Shown: one piece after another, positions 9,691-19,099 of the stretch
How positions within the stretch are numbered: the first letter of the stretch is position 1
Layout of the letters: every line of letters begins with the position of its first letter
Source of the DNA: Streptomyces sp. NBRC 110035
GTDB lineage: Bacteria > Actinomycetota > Actinomycetes > Streptomycetales > Streptomycetaceae
Assembly: GCF_000829695.1 (NCBI RefSeq)
Contig: NZ_BBNN01000031.1
Span: 1 to 62,323, forward strand
Length of the DNA: 62,323 nt
Reading direction: 5' to 3'
The notes under the pieces: generated by a model
The model's input: only the letters and a program-made list of their open reading frames with translations
What the model was told of the DNA's origin: nothing
Databases searched by the model: none
Translations under genes and position numbers: made by a program

Positions 9691-10130
9691 TGCCCACCGC
9701 CTCGGGGATCGAGGCCTGCCTGCCCATCCGGTCGGACATGGACCTGGTGTGGGTGCGCCAGCATGTGCGGCAGGCCGCCGCCCTGCTCGGCTTCGGCCTG
9801 GTGGACCAGACGAAGCTGGTCACCGCGGCCAGCGAGCTGGCGCGCAACACCCTGGTGCACGGCGGGGGCGGGCAGATGGACGCCTCCCCGGTGACCGCGG
9901 GGTTCGTCAGCGGGCTGAGGCTGACGTTCAGCGACTCCGGGCCGGGCATTCCCGACCTCGAACGGGCGCTCAGGGACGGCTTCACCTCCGGCGACGGGCT
10001 GGGGATGGGGCTGGGCGGCGCACGGCGCCTGGTGCACGACTTCGAAGTCGAGAGCACGGTGGGGTCGGGGACCGTCGTGCGGGTGACCTCCTGGGTGAAC
10101 CGGCCGCCCCGCGCACGGGAGGAGACCTGA
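9690..10130 (+). CDS. rsbT: RsbT-like switch kinase
   Basis: A 146-residue HATPase protein with N-box ASELARNTLVHGGG, G1 motif DSGPGIPD and G2 motif GDGLGMGLGGARRL. RsbT phosphorylates RsbS and RsbR and, once released from the stressosome, activates the phosphatase RsbU. The ATG at 9690 overlaps the rsbS stop, and its own stop (10128-10130) overlaps the next ATG, so it is expressed with the operon. A protein with RsbU architecture is encoded two genes downstream. Confidence 0.9.
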   Translation: MPTASGIEACLPIRSDMDLVWVRQHVRQAAALLGFGLVDQTKLVTAASELARNTLVHGGGGQMDASPVTAGFVSGLRLTFSDSGPGIPDLERALRDGFTSGDGLGMGLGGARRLVHDFEVESTVGSGTVVRVTSWVNRPPRAREET

Positions 10131-11197
10131 TGCCGCGCGTCTGGGACGTGCCGGTGCGGGACTCCACCCGGGTACGGGACGTCAGGGTCGCCGCCGAGGA
10201 GGCGGCGGCCCTGGCCGGTCTCGACCAGCGGGGCACCGCGGCGGTGTCACTGGTGGCGACGGAGCTGGCCACCAACCTGCTCAAGCACGGGCGGGACGGC
10301 GAGGTGCTCGTCGACGTCGTGGATCCGCCCGTGCTGCGCGAGGGCAGCCCGGTGCGGGCCGTGCAGATCGCCGCGATCGACCACGGGCCCGGGATCGCCG
10401 ATGTGGCGGGCGCGCTGCGGGACGGGTTCAGCACCACCCGCTCACTGGGCGCGGGCCTCGGCACCTGTCGGCGGCTCTCGGACGGCTTCGGCCTGCACAG
10501 CGTCCTCGGCCGGGGCACGGTGGCGGTGGCCCGCGTCGGGAGAGGCGCCCCGTCGACACCCGGCGGTGACGGCGGTCCCGGAGTGTCCGTGATCCGTGCG
10601 GGTGGGGTCAACGTCCCCTACGCCGGGGCCGACCACTCGGGGGACGCCTGGGCGTGGGTCAGGTCCGGGGACCGGCACACCCTGATGCTGGCCGACGGTC
10701 TGGGCCACGGCCTCGAAGCGGCACGCGCCTCGACCGCCGCGGTGGAGGCGGTGCGCGCCCGGCCCCATCTCGGCCCCGCCGAGACGCTCCGCCTGCTGCA
10801 TGAGGAGCTGGGCGCGACCCGGGGCGCGGCCGTCGCGGTGGCCCAGCTCGACGCCCGGACCGGGCGGCTGCGGTTCGCCGGGATCGGCAACGTCGGGGCC
10901 CGGCTGCGCGAGGGCGACCGGTGGCGGGCCCTGCTCTCACGGCCCGGCATCGTCGGGGTCCACCGGCCCGGCACCGTGCGCGAGGACGATCTCGAGTGGT
11001 CCGCCGGGAACGTGCTGTTCCTTCACACCGACGGCCTGCCCAGCCGCTGGGCCCCGCCGTCGGACCCGGGTACGGCGGCGGCCGACCCGGCCGTGACGGC
11101 CGCCGTGACGATCCGCGACGCGGGCAGCGCCGCCCGTCCGGTGCGGGACGACACCGCGGTGGCCGTACTGACCTCCACTCCACCGGACCATTCATGA
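10130..11197 (+). CDS. fusion of RsbT-like ATPase and RsbX-type PP2C phosphatase
   Basis: A 355-residue two-domain protein. Residues 1-135 form a second HATPase domain (N-box VATELATNLLKHG, G1 DHGPGIAD, G2 GAGLGTCRRL). Residues about 150-350 form a small SpoIIE/RsbX-like PP2C domain with GDAWAW, LADGLGHGLEA, LHTDGL and a C-terminal RDDTAVAVL. In B. subtilis RsbX dephosphorylates RsbR and RsbS to reset the stressosome; the same role is inferred. The phosphatase metal ligands look intact. The ATG overlaps the rsbT stop, and the stop overlaps the following ATG (ATGA at 11194). Confidence 0.87.
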   Translation: MPRVWDVPVRDSTRVRDVRVAAEEAAALAGLDQRGTAAVSLVATELATNLLKHGRDGEVLVDVVDPPVLREGSPVRAVQIAAIDHGPGIADVAGALRDGFSTTRSLGAGLGTCRRLSDGFGLHSVLGRGTVAVARVGRGAPSTPGGDGGPGVSVIRAGGVNVPYAGADHSGDAWAWVRSGDRHTLMLADGLGHGLEAARASTAAVEAVRARPHLGPAETLRLLHEELGATRGAAVAVAQLDARTGRLRFAGIGNVGARLREGDRWRALLSRPGIVGVHRPGTVREDDLEWSAGNVLFLHTDGLPSRWAPPSDPGTAAADPAVTAAVTIRDAGSAARPVRDDTAVAVLTSTPPDHS

Positions 11198-12933
11198 CGA
11201 GCACATGGCAGATCAGTGGCGTGACCGGGGCGGCACGCGCGCGTGCCGCCCTCGCGCGGCTCGCCGCCCGCCACGGAGTACCGGCCGTCGAGCGGGCCCG
11301 GCTGGCCGCCGCGCTCGGCGTCCGGCTGCGGCAGTGCCTCGCCGAGGGCGGCACCTGGCGGCTCACTCTCGACGTGCACCGCACAAAGGACGGCGGCGAT
11401 GCGCTGCACGCCGTCCTGGCGCCCCCGGCGGACGCGTCCGTCCCCGGGCAGAGGCCGTGGGAGACGACGATCCCCTTTTCGCCGGTGCACCGGCCGCGCG
11501 CCGACAGCGACAGCGACAGCGACAGCGACACGGTGCCCGGCGACGTTCCGGCGGTTCTGTCCCAGTCGCTGCTGAGCGCCGACGAGGACACCGCTCTGGT
11601 GCTCGACCGGCTCGCCGAGCAGGAGGCGCTGGTCGCCTTCCACCGGGAGGAACTGCACCAGACGAACCAGGGCGTCCTGGCCCTGCACGCCGAACTGGAC
11701 GCGGCGGGCCGCGCCCAGCAGGAGGCGTTCGCAGCCGAGCGCCGGGCGCGCAACGAGGCGGAGAACGCCCGCCGCAGACTGACCTTCCTGGCGGACGCCA
11801 GCGCGGTGCTGAACACCTCTCTGAACCACGGCGAGATCCTGCGCCGGCTGCCCGAACTGCTGGTGCCCCGGTACGCGGCCAGGGTCGACGTATGGCTGTT
11901 CGACGAGGACGACGGTCCGCACCGGCCTCCGCCCCGCCCGGCCGCGGCGGTGCGCGCGGCCCGTACCGGGCGGCCGCAGTACGCCGCCGACCATCCCGGC
12001 GGACTGCGCGGTGTGGACGACCAGCCGCCCTCGAAGCTCGATGCCGGCCGGCCGCTGCTGTGCGTGCCGCTGCTGACGCGCCAGGCGCCGCTGGGTGTGC
12101 TCACCCTGTCGTCGCCCGGTGAGCGCTGGGACCCGGACGATGCGGTGATGCTGCTCGAGCTCGCGCGCCGGGCCGGCATCGCCATCGACAACGCCCGCCG
12201 CTTCGAGCACAACCGGGACATCGCCGAGACACTGCAGCTCGCCCTGCTCACCGACCTGCCCACGACTCCGGGGATGAGCCTGGCCGCCCGGTATCTGCCG
12301 GCCACCCACGGCATGAACATCGGCGGCGACTGGTACGACGCCTTCCACCGGCCGGACGGGAGTCTGATCACGGTCGTCGGCGACGTGACCGGGCACGGGC
12401 TGCACGCGGCGGTGATGATGAGTCAGTTGCGCACCGCGCTGCGCGCCTACGCCGTCGACGGCGGCAGCCCCGGTCGGCTGCTGACCCGGCTGCACGGCTT
12501 CCTGCACCAGCTCCAGCCGCATCTGTACGCCACGGCGGTCATCGCCCGGTTCCACCCGGACGAGGCCACGCTCACGTGGGCCGCCGCGGGACATCCGCCG
12601 CCGGTGCTGCGGCTGCCCGACGGGCGGGTCCGCACCCTGGACGCCAAGCCGGGGGCGATGCTCGGCATCCCGCTGGAACAGGAGATCGCCGACCACACCG
12701 AGCAGGTGGCACCGGGATCGACGCTGGCGCTCTACACGGACGGGCTGGTCGAGCGGCGGGTCGAGGGCATCGATTCGGGCATCGGGCGGCTCGCGGACGC
12801 GCTCGGCTCGTTCGGCCCCGCGGAGCTCGACACGGACCTGGAGGACGCGGCGGACCGCCTCCTGAACCCTCTTCTGCGCGACTCCGAACGCGACGACGAC
12901 GTCTGTCTGCTCCTCTGCCACCTGCACCGCTGA
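11194..12933 (+). CDS. RsbU-like PP2C phosphatase with coiled coil and GAF domain
   Basis: A 579-residue protein. A variable N-terminal region with an Asp-Ser repeat is followed by a coiled coil (about residues 125-200, rich in Ala, Glu and Arg), a GAF-like domain (about 200-330) and a SpoIIE phosphatase domain (about 345-575). Metal ligands are intact: GGDWYDAF, VVGDVTGHGLHAA, ALYTDGL and RDDDVCLL near the C-terminus. It would dephosphorylate a STAS antagonist such as the protein at 7763. The start overlaps the previous stop (ATGA), and it is the last gene of the operon. Confidence 0.87.
   Translation: MTSTWQISGVTGAARARAALARLAARHGVPAVERARLAAALGVRLRQCLAEGGTWRLTLDVHRTKDGGDALHAVLAPPADASVPGQRPWETTIPFSPVHRPRADSDSDSDSDTVPGDVPAVLSQSLLSADEDTALVLDRLAEQEALVAFHREELHQTNQGVLALHAELDAAGRAQQEAFAAERRARNEAENARRRLTFLADASAVLNTSLNHGEILRRLPELLVPRYAARVDVWLFDEDDGPHRPPPRPAAAVRAARTGRPQYAADHPGGLRGVDDQPPSKLDAGRPLLCVPLLTRQAPLGVLTLSSPGERWDPDDAVMLLELARRAGIAIDNARRFEHNRDIAETLQLALLTDLPTTPGMSLAARYLPATHGMNIGGDWYDAFHRPDGSLITVVGDVTGHGLHAAVMMSQLRTALRAYAVDGGSPGRLLTRLHGFLHQLQPHLYATAVIARFHPDEATLTWAAAGHPPPVLRLPDGRVRTLDAKPGAMLGIPLEQEIADHTEQVAPGSTLALYTDGLVERRVEGIDSGIGRLADALGSFGPAELDTDLEDAADRLLNPLLRDSERDDDVCLLLCHLHR
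11503..11526 (+). repeat. in-frame GACAGC microsatellite
   Basis: Four exact copies of GACAGC and a partial fifth encode a short Asp-Ser run in the variable N-terminal part of the RsbU-like protein. Hexamer changes would alter linker length without breaking the frame. Confidence 0.8.
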
Positions 12934-13208
12934 TCGCCCGTCGGTTCCCACCGCCCGCCGCTCGGCACGGGTCTCCCGGTGCGCTCCGGCGCCGGTGCGG
13001 GCATCGTGGTGCTGGACATGCGCGCGTTCCGGGTCCGCGTCCGGACACGGCGTGCCCCGGTGAACCGCGATGTGCCGTGATCGCGACGCTCTGCGATCAA
13101 GAAGGTGCAGGGCGGCGATCCAGGGGCAGGTGAAAGGGCGTCGACGTCGGAGCAGCCCCGTGTGTGCTCGAGGCGGACCGTGCGGAGCCGCAGAAAGGGA
13201 TGGACACC

Positions 13209-14576
13209 GTGACACGACCCAGGATCCTGGTGGTGGGCGCAGGCTTCGCCGGAGTGGAGTGCGTCCGCCGACTGGAGCGGAAACTCTCCCCCGGCGATGC
13301 CGAGATCACCCTGGTGACGCCGCTTTCCTACCAGCTCTACCTGCCGCTGCTCCCCCAGGTCGCCTCAGGTGTGCTGACCCCGCAGTCGGTCGCCGTGTCG
13401 CTGCGCCGCAGCGCGAAGTACCGTACCCGGATCATCCCGGGCGGGGCCGTCGGCGTGGATCCGAGGGCCAAGGTCTGCGTCATCCGCAGCATCACCGGCC
13501 GGATCCTCGACGAGCCGTACGACTACATCGTGCTGGCCCCCGGCAGTGTCACCCGTACCTTCGACATCCCGGGGCTGACGGACCACGCGTTCGGCATGAA
13601 GACGCTGGCCGAGGCCGCCTACATCCGCGACCACGTCATCGCCCAGCTCGATCTCGCCGACGCGAGCGACGATCCGGCCGAGCGTGCCTCGCGGCTGCAG
13701 TTCGTGGTGGTCGGCGGCGGCTACGCGGGCACCGAGACCGCCGCCTGTCTGCAGCGCCTGACCCATGCGGCCGTCAAGCGCTACCCGCGGCTGGACCCGG
13801 GGCTGATCAAGTGGCACCTGATCGACATCGCTCCGAAGCTCATGCCCGAACTGGGCGAGAAGCTCGGGCGCAGCGCGCAGGAGATCCTCACCCGGCGCGG
13901 CATCGAGATCTCGCTCGGCGTCTCCGTCGCGAAGGCGGGGCCGGAGGAGGTCACTTTCACCGACGGCCGGGTGATTCCCACCCGCACCCTCATCTGGACG
14001 GCCGGCGTGGTCGCCAGCCCGCTGATCGCCACGCTCGGCGCCGAGACCGTCCGCGGGCGGCTCGCGGTCACCGCGGACATGTGTCTGCCGGGCGCGGACG
14101 GGGTGTTCGCCCTCGGTGACGCCGCGGCGGTGCCCGACCACGCCAAGGGTGTGGAGGGCGCGGTGTGCCCGCCGACCGCGCAGCACGCCCTGCGCCAGGG
14201 CAGGCAGGTCGCCGACAACATCATCGCGACGCTGACCGGCCGGCCGCTTCGGCCCTACCACCACAGGGACCTCGGGCTGGTCGTGGACCTCGGCGGTACC
14301 GACGCCGTCTCCAGGCCGCTCGGTGTGGAGCTGCGGGGCCTGCCCGCCCAGGTGGCGGCCCGCGGGTACCACTGGTCGGCGCTGCGCACCAATGTCGCCA
14401 AAACGAGGGTCATGACCAACTGGCTGCTGAACTCGATCGCCGGAGACGATTTCGTACGGACCGGCTTCCAGGCCCGCCGGCCCGCCAAACTGCGGGACTT
14501 CGAGTACACGGATGCCTACATGGCTCCGGAGCAGGTGCGGGCGCACGTCGAGGAGGCGGGACTGCCCGTGCGGTGA
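13209..14576 (+). CDS. type II NADH dehydrogenase-like NAD(P)/FAD oxidoreductase
   Basis: About 455 residues with two Rossmann motifs: VVGAGFAGVECVR at the N-terminus for FAD and VVGGGYAGTETAA near residue 175 for NAD(P)H. GVFALGDAAAV marks the FAD-ribityl site. The length and a C-terminal amphipathic segment fit NDH-2 enzymes, which pass electrons from NADH to menaquinone at the membrane. The GTG at 13209 has AAAGGG 9 nt upstream; the in-frame ATG at 13200 would overlap that site. A 275-nt gap precedes it with no visible gene. Confidence 0.85.
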   Translation: MTRPRILVVGAGFAGVECVRRLERKLSPGDAEITLVTPLSYQLYLPLLPQVASGVLTPQSVAVSLRRSAKYRTRIIPGGAVGVDPRAKVCVIRSITGRILDEPYDYIVLAPGSVTRTFDIPGLTDHAFGMKTLAEAAYIRDHVIAQLDLADASDDPAERASRLQFVVVGGGYAGTETAACLQRLTHAAVKRYPRLDPGLIKWHLIDIAPKLMPELGEKLGRSAQEILTRRGIEISLGVSVAKAGPEEVTFTDGRVIPTRTLIWTAGVVASPLIATLGAETVRGRLAVTADMCLPGADGVFALGDAAAVPDHAKGVEGAVCPPTAQHALRQGRQVADNIIATLTGRPLRPYHHRDLGLVVDLGGTDAVSRPLGVELRGLPAQVAARGYHWSALRTNVAKTRVMTNWLLNSIAGDDFVRTGFQARRPAKLRDFEYTDAYMAPEQVRAHVEEAGLPVR

Positions 14577-14732
14577 CCCGGCCTCCGCGGCGGCTCCGCG
14601 CTTTTCGGAGAGCCGGCCGGACCGGGTGCTCCGGCCGGTGTTCCGGCCGGTGGGAGCCACCCGGTGGGCCGGTGGTGGCACGTGTCATGCTTGCATCCTG
14701 ATCAACGCGAACGACGGGGAGGGTGCGGCGGC

Positions 14733-16991
14733 GTGAAGGCGGCGGCGGAGCGCTCGGCACGGACGCGGCTGCGGGACCGCCTGGCGGCGTCCGATCCCGG
14801 GATGCTGCGGATGACGGCCGGGCTGCGGACGGTGGGCTCCCTCGCGCTGACGCTGGCCGTGCTCGCCCTGACAGGGGCGGGTGTCACCCAGCTGGTGGCG
14901 GGGGCGATGACCGCGATGGTCGCCACCTTCGCCATCCGGGAGAAGCAACGCGGGGCGCAGGCCGTCACGCTCGCCGTGGGTCTGCCCGTGGCCCTCGTGT
15001 CCGTGTCGCTGGCCGCGGTGCTGAGCGAGCGGGCCGCCGCCGGGGACGTCTTCTTCGTCGTCCTCATCTACTGCGCGGTGTACGCCCGCAGATTCGGCGA
15101 CCGCGGAACCGCGCTCGGGCTGATCGGCTTCCAGGTCTACTTCGCCTCCCTGTTCATCGGCGCGTCCCCCGACGGACTGCCGGGGATCTGGGCGGCGCTG
15201 GCCGTCGCGTTCGGATGCAGTGCCGTCATGCGGTTCGCCGTCGTTCCCGTGGTCCCGGCCGGACTTCTCGCACGTCTGCGCGAGGCCTTCCGGGCCCGGC
15301 TGGCACAGCTCGTGACGGCGCAGCTGGCGCTGCTCGACGCCGAGGGGGACGAGGTCGACAAGGCCTTGGCGAACGTCCGCGCGGGCACCGCACGACTGCA
15401 CGAGACGGCCCTGATGATCCAGACGCGGCTGGAACGGGGCACCCCCGACGCGTCGTCGGCACGGCTGGTGCAGCGCCGGATCGCGGACGCCGAGCTCGCC
15501 GCGGAGCGGCTCGGCCTGCTGCTGCTGACCGCCCGCAGCGCGGAACGCGCGGACACCACGCTGACGCTGCATCTGCCGGGCGCGCCCGCCCCGGAGGCCG
15601 GCCGGACGGACGCGCCGGACGAGGCCACCGCGGCGTTGCGCCGCGATCTGCTCTCCCTGCGCACCCAGGTGCTGCGCGCCGGACCCGGGGTGGAAGGGAC
15701 GTCGATCGCCCACGTACGCAACCGGCTGCTCGCCTACCGGGACGAGGAGAACCTCCCGGCCTGTTCCCCGGCTCTCCAGGACGTGTTCCGGGCCATCGGC
15801 GAGGCGTCCCGCGCGGTGATGGGCCTGCGGATCGCTCTGGACGGCCCGCAGGACGAGTCCGACGACACCCCCTCGGCGGCCCGCTCCCGGGAGGAGCTGG
15901 ACGCCGAGGACGCCGCGATCGACGCCGGCGAGGAGGACGAACCGGCGGAGGAGGACAAAGGGCTGCGGCGGCCCACCACCCGGGCAGCCGTCCAGGTCGC
16001 CGTGGGCTCGTCGCTCGCCGTCGTCGGCGGTGAGCTGCTGTCCTCCCAGGGCTGGCACTGGGCGGTCCTGACCTGCTGGCTCGTCTTCATCAACACCGAG
16101 TCGACGGGCGAGATCCTGGTCAAGGGCTACCGGCGGCTGCTGGGGACACTGCTCGGCGTCGTCGCCGGCATCGCGCTGGCGGGGCTGGTGGGCGGGCACA
16201 CCTGGACGGCGTTCGCCCTGATACTGGTGCTGATCTTCGCGATGGCGTACACGGCACCCCTCTCGTACACGCTGATGTCGTTCTTCGTGACCGCGATGGT
16301 GGGGCTGCTGTACACGCTGCTGCACACCTACAGCTGGGAGGTGCTGGTGCTGCGCGTGGCCGAGACCGCGCTGGGCGCAGCCTGCGGGGTGTTCGCCGCG
16401 TTCCTGGTACTGCCGGTGCGTACGGACCAGCGGACGGACGAGCTGCTGGGCACCGTGCTGGAGCGGCTCACCGAGGTCACCGAGGCCGCCGTCGACCAGC
16501 TCAGCGGCGGGCCGGCCGCCGATCTGCTGGACCGGGCGCGGGAACTGGACAAGGCGCTGGGCGAGCTGCGCGCCGCGACCAAGCCGCTCACCCATCCGGT
16601 CACTCCGCTGCGGGGCCGACGCGACACCGCGCGCTACGTCGTAGCGCTCCTGGAGACGTGTGCGTACCATGCGCGCTCGCTGGCGGCGACGGCCGAGCTG
16701 CTGCCGGCGCATCCCTCGATCGCGGCGGACCCCCGGCTGCGCGGTGCGACGGCGCGCACCGTGCGCAACATCTCGACGATCGCGGCCCGGGTCGCGGGTG
16801 AGGACACGAAGGCGGGCATCGGGACGGGGCCGAGCTTCGCCTCGCTGCTGGGCGGTTCCGACGGGGACGGCGCGTCGCGCTACGGCCGGATCACCGGCCG
16901 CGTCCTGCGGCATCTGGAGCGGCTGGACGAGGCGGTGGTGGGTCTCGCCCGCCCGCTGGACGTCCCGCTGACGGGCGACGGACCGCAGTGA
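14733..16991 (+). CDS. FUSC-family membrane protein
   Basis: About 752 residues with two blocks of hydrophobic helices, one near residues 25-175 and one near 420-560, separated by a charged cytoplasmic region with a Glu/Asp-rich stretch, and ending in a helical soluble tail. This is the layout of FUSC (fusaric acid resistance) and aromatic-acid exporter-like proteins. The substrate is unknown. The GTG start at 14733 follows GGGGAGGG at 9 nt; upstream in-frame starts lack a ribosome site. It ends convergent with the sigma factor operon. Confidence 0.8.
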   Translation: MKAAAERSARTRLRDRLAASDPGMLRMTAGLRTVGSLALTLAVLALTGAGVTQLVAGAMTAMVATFAIREKQRGAQAVTLAVGLPVALVSVSLAAVLSERAAAGDVFFVVLIYCAVYARRFGDRGTALGLIGFQVYFASLFIGASPDGLPGIWAALAVAFGCSAVMRFAVVPVVPAGLLARLREAFRARLAQLVTAQLALLDAEGDEVDKALANVRAGTARLHETALMIQTRLERGTPDASSARLVQRRIADAELAAERLGLLLLTARSAERADTTLTLHLPGAPAPEAGRTDAPDEATAALRRDLLSLRTQVLRAGPGVEGTSIAHVRNRLLAYRDEENLPACSPALQDVFRAIGEASRAVMGLRIALDGPQDESDDTPSAARSREELDAEDAAIDAGEEDEPAEEDKGLRRPTTRAAVQVAVGSSLAVVGGELLSSQGWHWAVLTCWLVFINTESTGEILVKGYRRLLGTLLGVVAGIALAGLVGGHTWTAFALILVLIFAMAYTAPLSYTLMSFFVTAMVGLLYTLLHTYSWEVLVLRVAETALGAACGVFAAFLVLPVRTDQRTDELLGTVLERLTEVTEAAVDQLSGGPAADLLDRARELDKALGELRAATKPLTHPVTPLRGRRDTARYVVALLETCAYHARSLAATAELLPAHPSIAADPRLRGATARTVRNISTIAARVAGEDTKAGIGTGPSFASLLGGSDGDGASRYGRITGRVLRHLERLDEAVVGLARPLDVPLTGDGPQ

Positions 16992-17117
16992 GGCCGCATG
17001 CTCGGACGGCGGGGGGAAGGGGACGCCCAAGGAGCCGTGGACGGCTGGTCCCGGGCGGCGGGGCGCGGGGCCGAAAACCGGTGAGCACCGGGTTCAGGAG
17101 TGGGTGGGTGCCGGGTC

Positions 17118-17549
17118 TCAGAAGTCGGTGGGCAGACCGCTGGCCTCGGCGATACCGCGTAGTTCGTCGTTCTGCCGGTGGCGTTGCCTGATGTAGTCGG
17201 CGATCTCGTCGAGGCGCGACGGGTCGGCGGCGGTCGTCGCGTCGGTGACCACTCTGACCGGTCCGCTCTCGTCGACCTCCAGCTCGACCACCTCGTTGTC
17301 CATGCGGCCGGTGACGGCCGTGGCGATGACGAGGGCGGCCTCGTCGCGGACTTCCTGGGGCAGCTCCTCGTCACCGCCGTCCAGGGCGAGGTCGAGGCCG
17401 GACAACCGGTGCTCCTCGATCGCCCGGAGCACCGGCTCCACCACGCGCAGCAGCAGGCGGTAGTCCTCGGTGTCCATCCGGATGCTCAGCAGGTCGAGGT
17501 AGACGTCCACGGGGCGGCCGTCGTCCGGCGGGATCTCGGATTCACTCAT
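17118..17549 (-). CDS. small acidic protein coupled to the sigma factor gene
   Basis: 143 residues, acidic, no recognised domain. The sequence contains YLDLLSIRMDTEDYRLLLR and ends in a charged helix with ADYIRQRHRQ. Its ATG (17547-17549) overlaps the TGA of the upstream sigma gene (ATGA), so the two are translationally coupled. That suggests a role linked to the sigma factor, but it lacks RsbW or STAS motifs and no function is assigned. Confidence 0.7.
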   Translation of the reverse strand: MSESEIPPDDGRPVDVYLDLLSIRMDTEDYRLLLRVVEPVLRAIEEHRLSGLDLALDGGDEELPQEVRDEAALVIATAVTGRMDNEVVELEVDESGPVRVVTDATTAADPSRLDEIADYIRQRHRQNDELRGIAEASGLPTDF

Positions 17550-18421
17550 CGGCTCCGTGCTCCCCTCATGCGGCCGCCCATGGCGTCGGCGCGTACCCGG
17601 GCGCAGCTTCGGCTGATCAGCCGGGACACGTGCATCTGGGAGATCCCCAGCTGGTCGGCTATGCGGCTCTGGGTCATGTCCTCGAAGAAGCGCATGTACA
17701 GGATGGTGCGCTCGCGTTCCGGCAGGCGACGCAGGCCCTCCTTGGCGGATTCCCGGTCGACCACGACGTCGTAGGACGCGTCCGAGGCCCCCAGGGTGTC
17801 GGCCAGGCTGTAACCGTCGTCGTCGGGCGACATCTCCGCGTCCAGCGACAGGGTGCTGAAGCTCTCCAGCGCCTCCAGTCCGGCTGCGACCTCCTCCTCG
17901 GTCAGTCCCGTGTGCCGGGCGAGGTCGGCCGGAGTGGGTTCGGGGCTGCCGGGCGTCTGGGTGAGGTCACGCCGGGCGATCCGTACCTTGTTCCGCAGTT
18001 CCTGTACCCGGCGGGGCACCCGCAGGGCCCACATCCGGTCCCGGAAGTGCCGTTTGACCTCGCCGGTGATGGTCGGGACGGCGTAGCTCTCGAAGGCTCC
18101 GCGGTCCGGGTCGAAGCGGTCCACCGCCTTCACCAGGCCCAGAGCGGCCACCTGACGCAGGTCCTCGACGGATTCGCCGCGGTCGCGGAAGCGTCCGGCG
18201 ATGCGGTGGGCCATGGGCAGCCATGCGGTGACGAGTTCGTCGCGGACGGCGTCCCGTTCGGGGCCGTCGTCCAGGGAGGCCAGCCGGCTGAACAGGGCGG
18301 CGGTCTCGGGGGCGTCGTCGTGGCGCCTGCGGCCGCCCGCGGCCGTGGAGGTGGCCGCGTCGGAGGCGGCGGTCGTGGGGGCGGGGGTGTCGGGGCGGTC
18401 GGTGGACGAGTCGATGAGCAT
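17546..18421 (-). CDS. SigB/SigF-family RNA polymerase sigma factor (SigM-like)
   Basis: About 291 residues with sigma regions 2, 3 and 4 in order: AWLPMAHRIAGRFRDRGESVEDLRQVAALGLVKAV (region 2, shown only in part here as AALGLVKAVDRFDP), RHFRDRMWALRVPRRVQEL (region 3 start) and ISQMHVSRLISRS (region 4.2). The RFRDRG and VPRRVQEL motifs place it in the stress/sporulation SigB-SigF group. The ATG at 18421 is chosen because GGGAG lies 9 nt upstream. An RsbW-like gene lies upstream on the same strand. Position suggests sigM of S. coelicolor (from memory). Confidence 0.88.
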   Translation of the reverse strand: MLIDSSTDRPDTPAPTTAASDAATSTAAGGRRRHDDAPETAALFSRLASLDDGPERDAVRDELVTAWLPMAHRIAGRFRDRGESVEDLRQVAALGLVKAVDRFDPDRGAFESYAVPTITGEVKRHFRDRMWALRVPRRVQELRNKVRIARRDLTQTPGSPEPTPADLARHTGLTEEEVAAGLEALESFSTLSLDAEMSPDDDGYSLADTLGASDASYDVVVDRESAKEGLRRLPERERTILYMRFFEDMTQSRIADQLGISQMHVSRLISRSCARVRADAMGGRMRGARSR

Positions 18422-18625
18422 GCGGTTTCGCTCCCGAACAGTTGGTGTCATGGGCGGTCTGCCGTGGGACGGCGGCTGTGGGGACGTCCGGTGCGAGTGC
18501 CACGGCGGTCGTGCCTCTCCCGCTGGCGCGCCTCCGGTCCGAAGCACGGTCCTCCGTCTGCCCGATGACCGGTGGCGCAAACTCCGCTTTACTGTACAAA
18601 TCAGCGAAAAGGGTTCGATCGCTGC

Positions 18626-19099
18626 TCAGGTCAGGGGTACCAGGGCGGTGATGCACTTGCCGCCCGTGGGCAGGTCCCGCACGCGGATGTCGCGGGACAG
18701 GAGGCAGACGATGGGCCAGCCGTGCCCCCCGGGTGTGAGGCGTCCCGGCGGGCGGCCCGTCGCCCGCGCGACGGGCAGTTCCGCACTGCGATCGCTCACC
18801 GACACCTCCACACCGGGTCCGGCGACGTCGACCCGGACGTCGGTGACGCCGCCGCCGTGCAGGATCGCGTTCGTGGTGAGCTCGGAGGCGACGAGCAGGG
18901 CGTCCGCCAGGGCGGCGGCGTCGCACGGAGTGCGCGTGGAGCGGCAGCGTTCGCCCACTGCCCGCTGCACGGCCTCCCTCACCTGTGCCGGCCGGTAGGG
19001 GCGCCGGGGTGCCGCCCGGACAGCACCGGGCGGTTCCCTGCGGGGCGGGTCTACGTCGGGTCGCTCCCTGTCGCCTGAGGTGATGCGCTCCTCGCACAT
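18626..19099 (-). CDS. RsbW-like ATP-binding anti-sigma factor
   Basis: About 157 residues with an HATPase_c_2 fold: N-box VASELTTNAILHGGG and G-box LTPGGHGWPIV. The start at 19099 (MCEER) has AGGGAG 7 nt upstream. It lies 204 nt upstream of the SigB-family sigma factor on the same strand and is the best candidate for its anti-sigma factor, although gene order alone does not prove the pair. The gap 18422-18625 contains a possible reverse-strand -10 (TACAGT, complement of 18591-18596). Confidence 0.82.
   Translation of the reverse strand: MCEERITSGDRERPDVDPPRREPPGAVRAAPRRPYRPAQVREAVQRAVGERCRSTRTPCDAAALADALLVASELTTNAILHGGGVTDVRVDVAGPGVEVSVSDRSAELPVARATGRPPGRLTPGGHGWPIVCLLSRDIRVRDLPTGGKCITALVPLT

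Noticed and set aside
11503..11526. GACAGC repeat as a CRISPR-like array
   Set aside because: The units are 6 bp, contiguous, without spacers, and in frame inside a coding region.
14685..17030. 781-residue reverse frame over the FUSC gene
   Set aside because: The sense strand encodes a clear FUSC protein with helices; the antisense product is Gln/Arg/Gly-rich noise.
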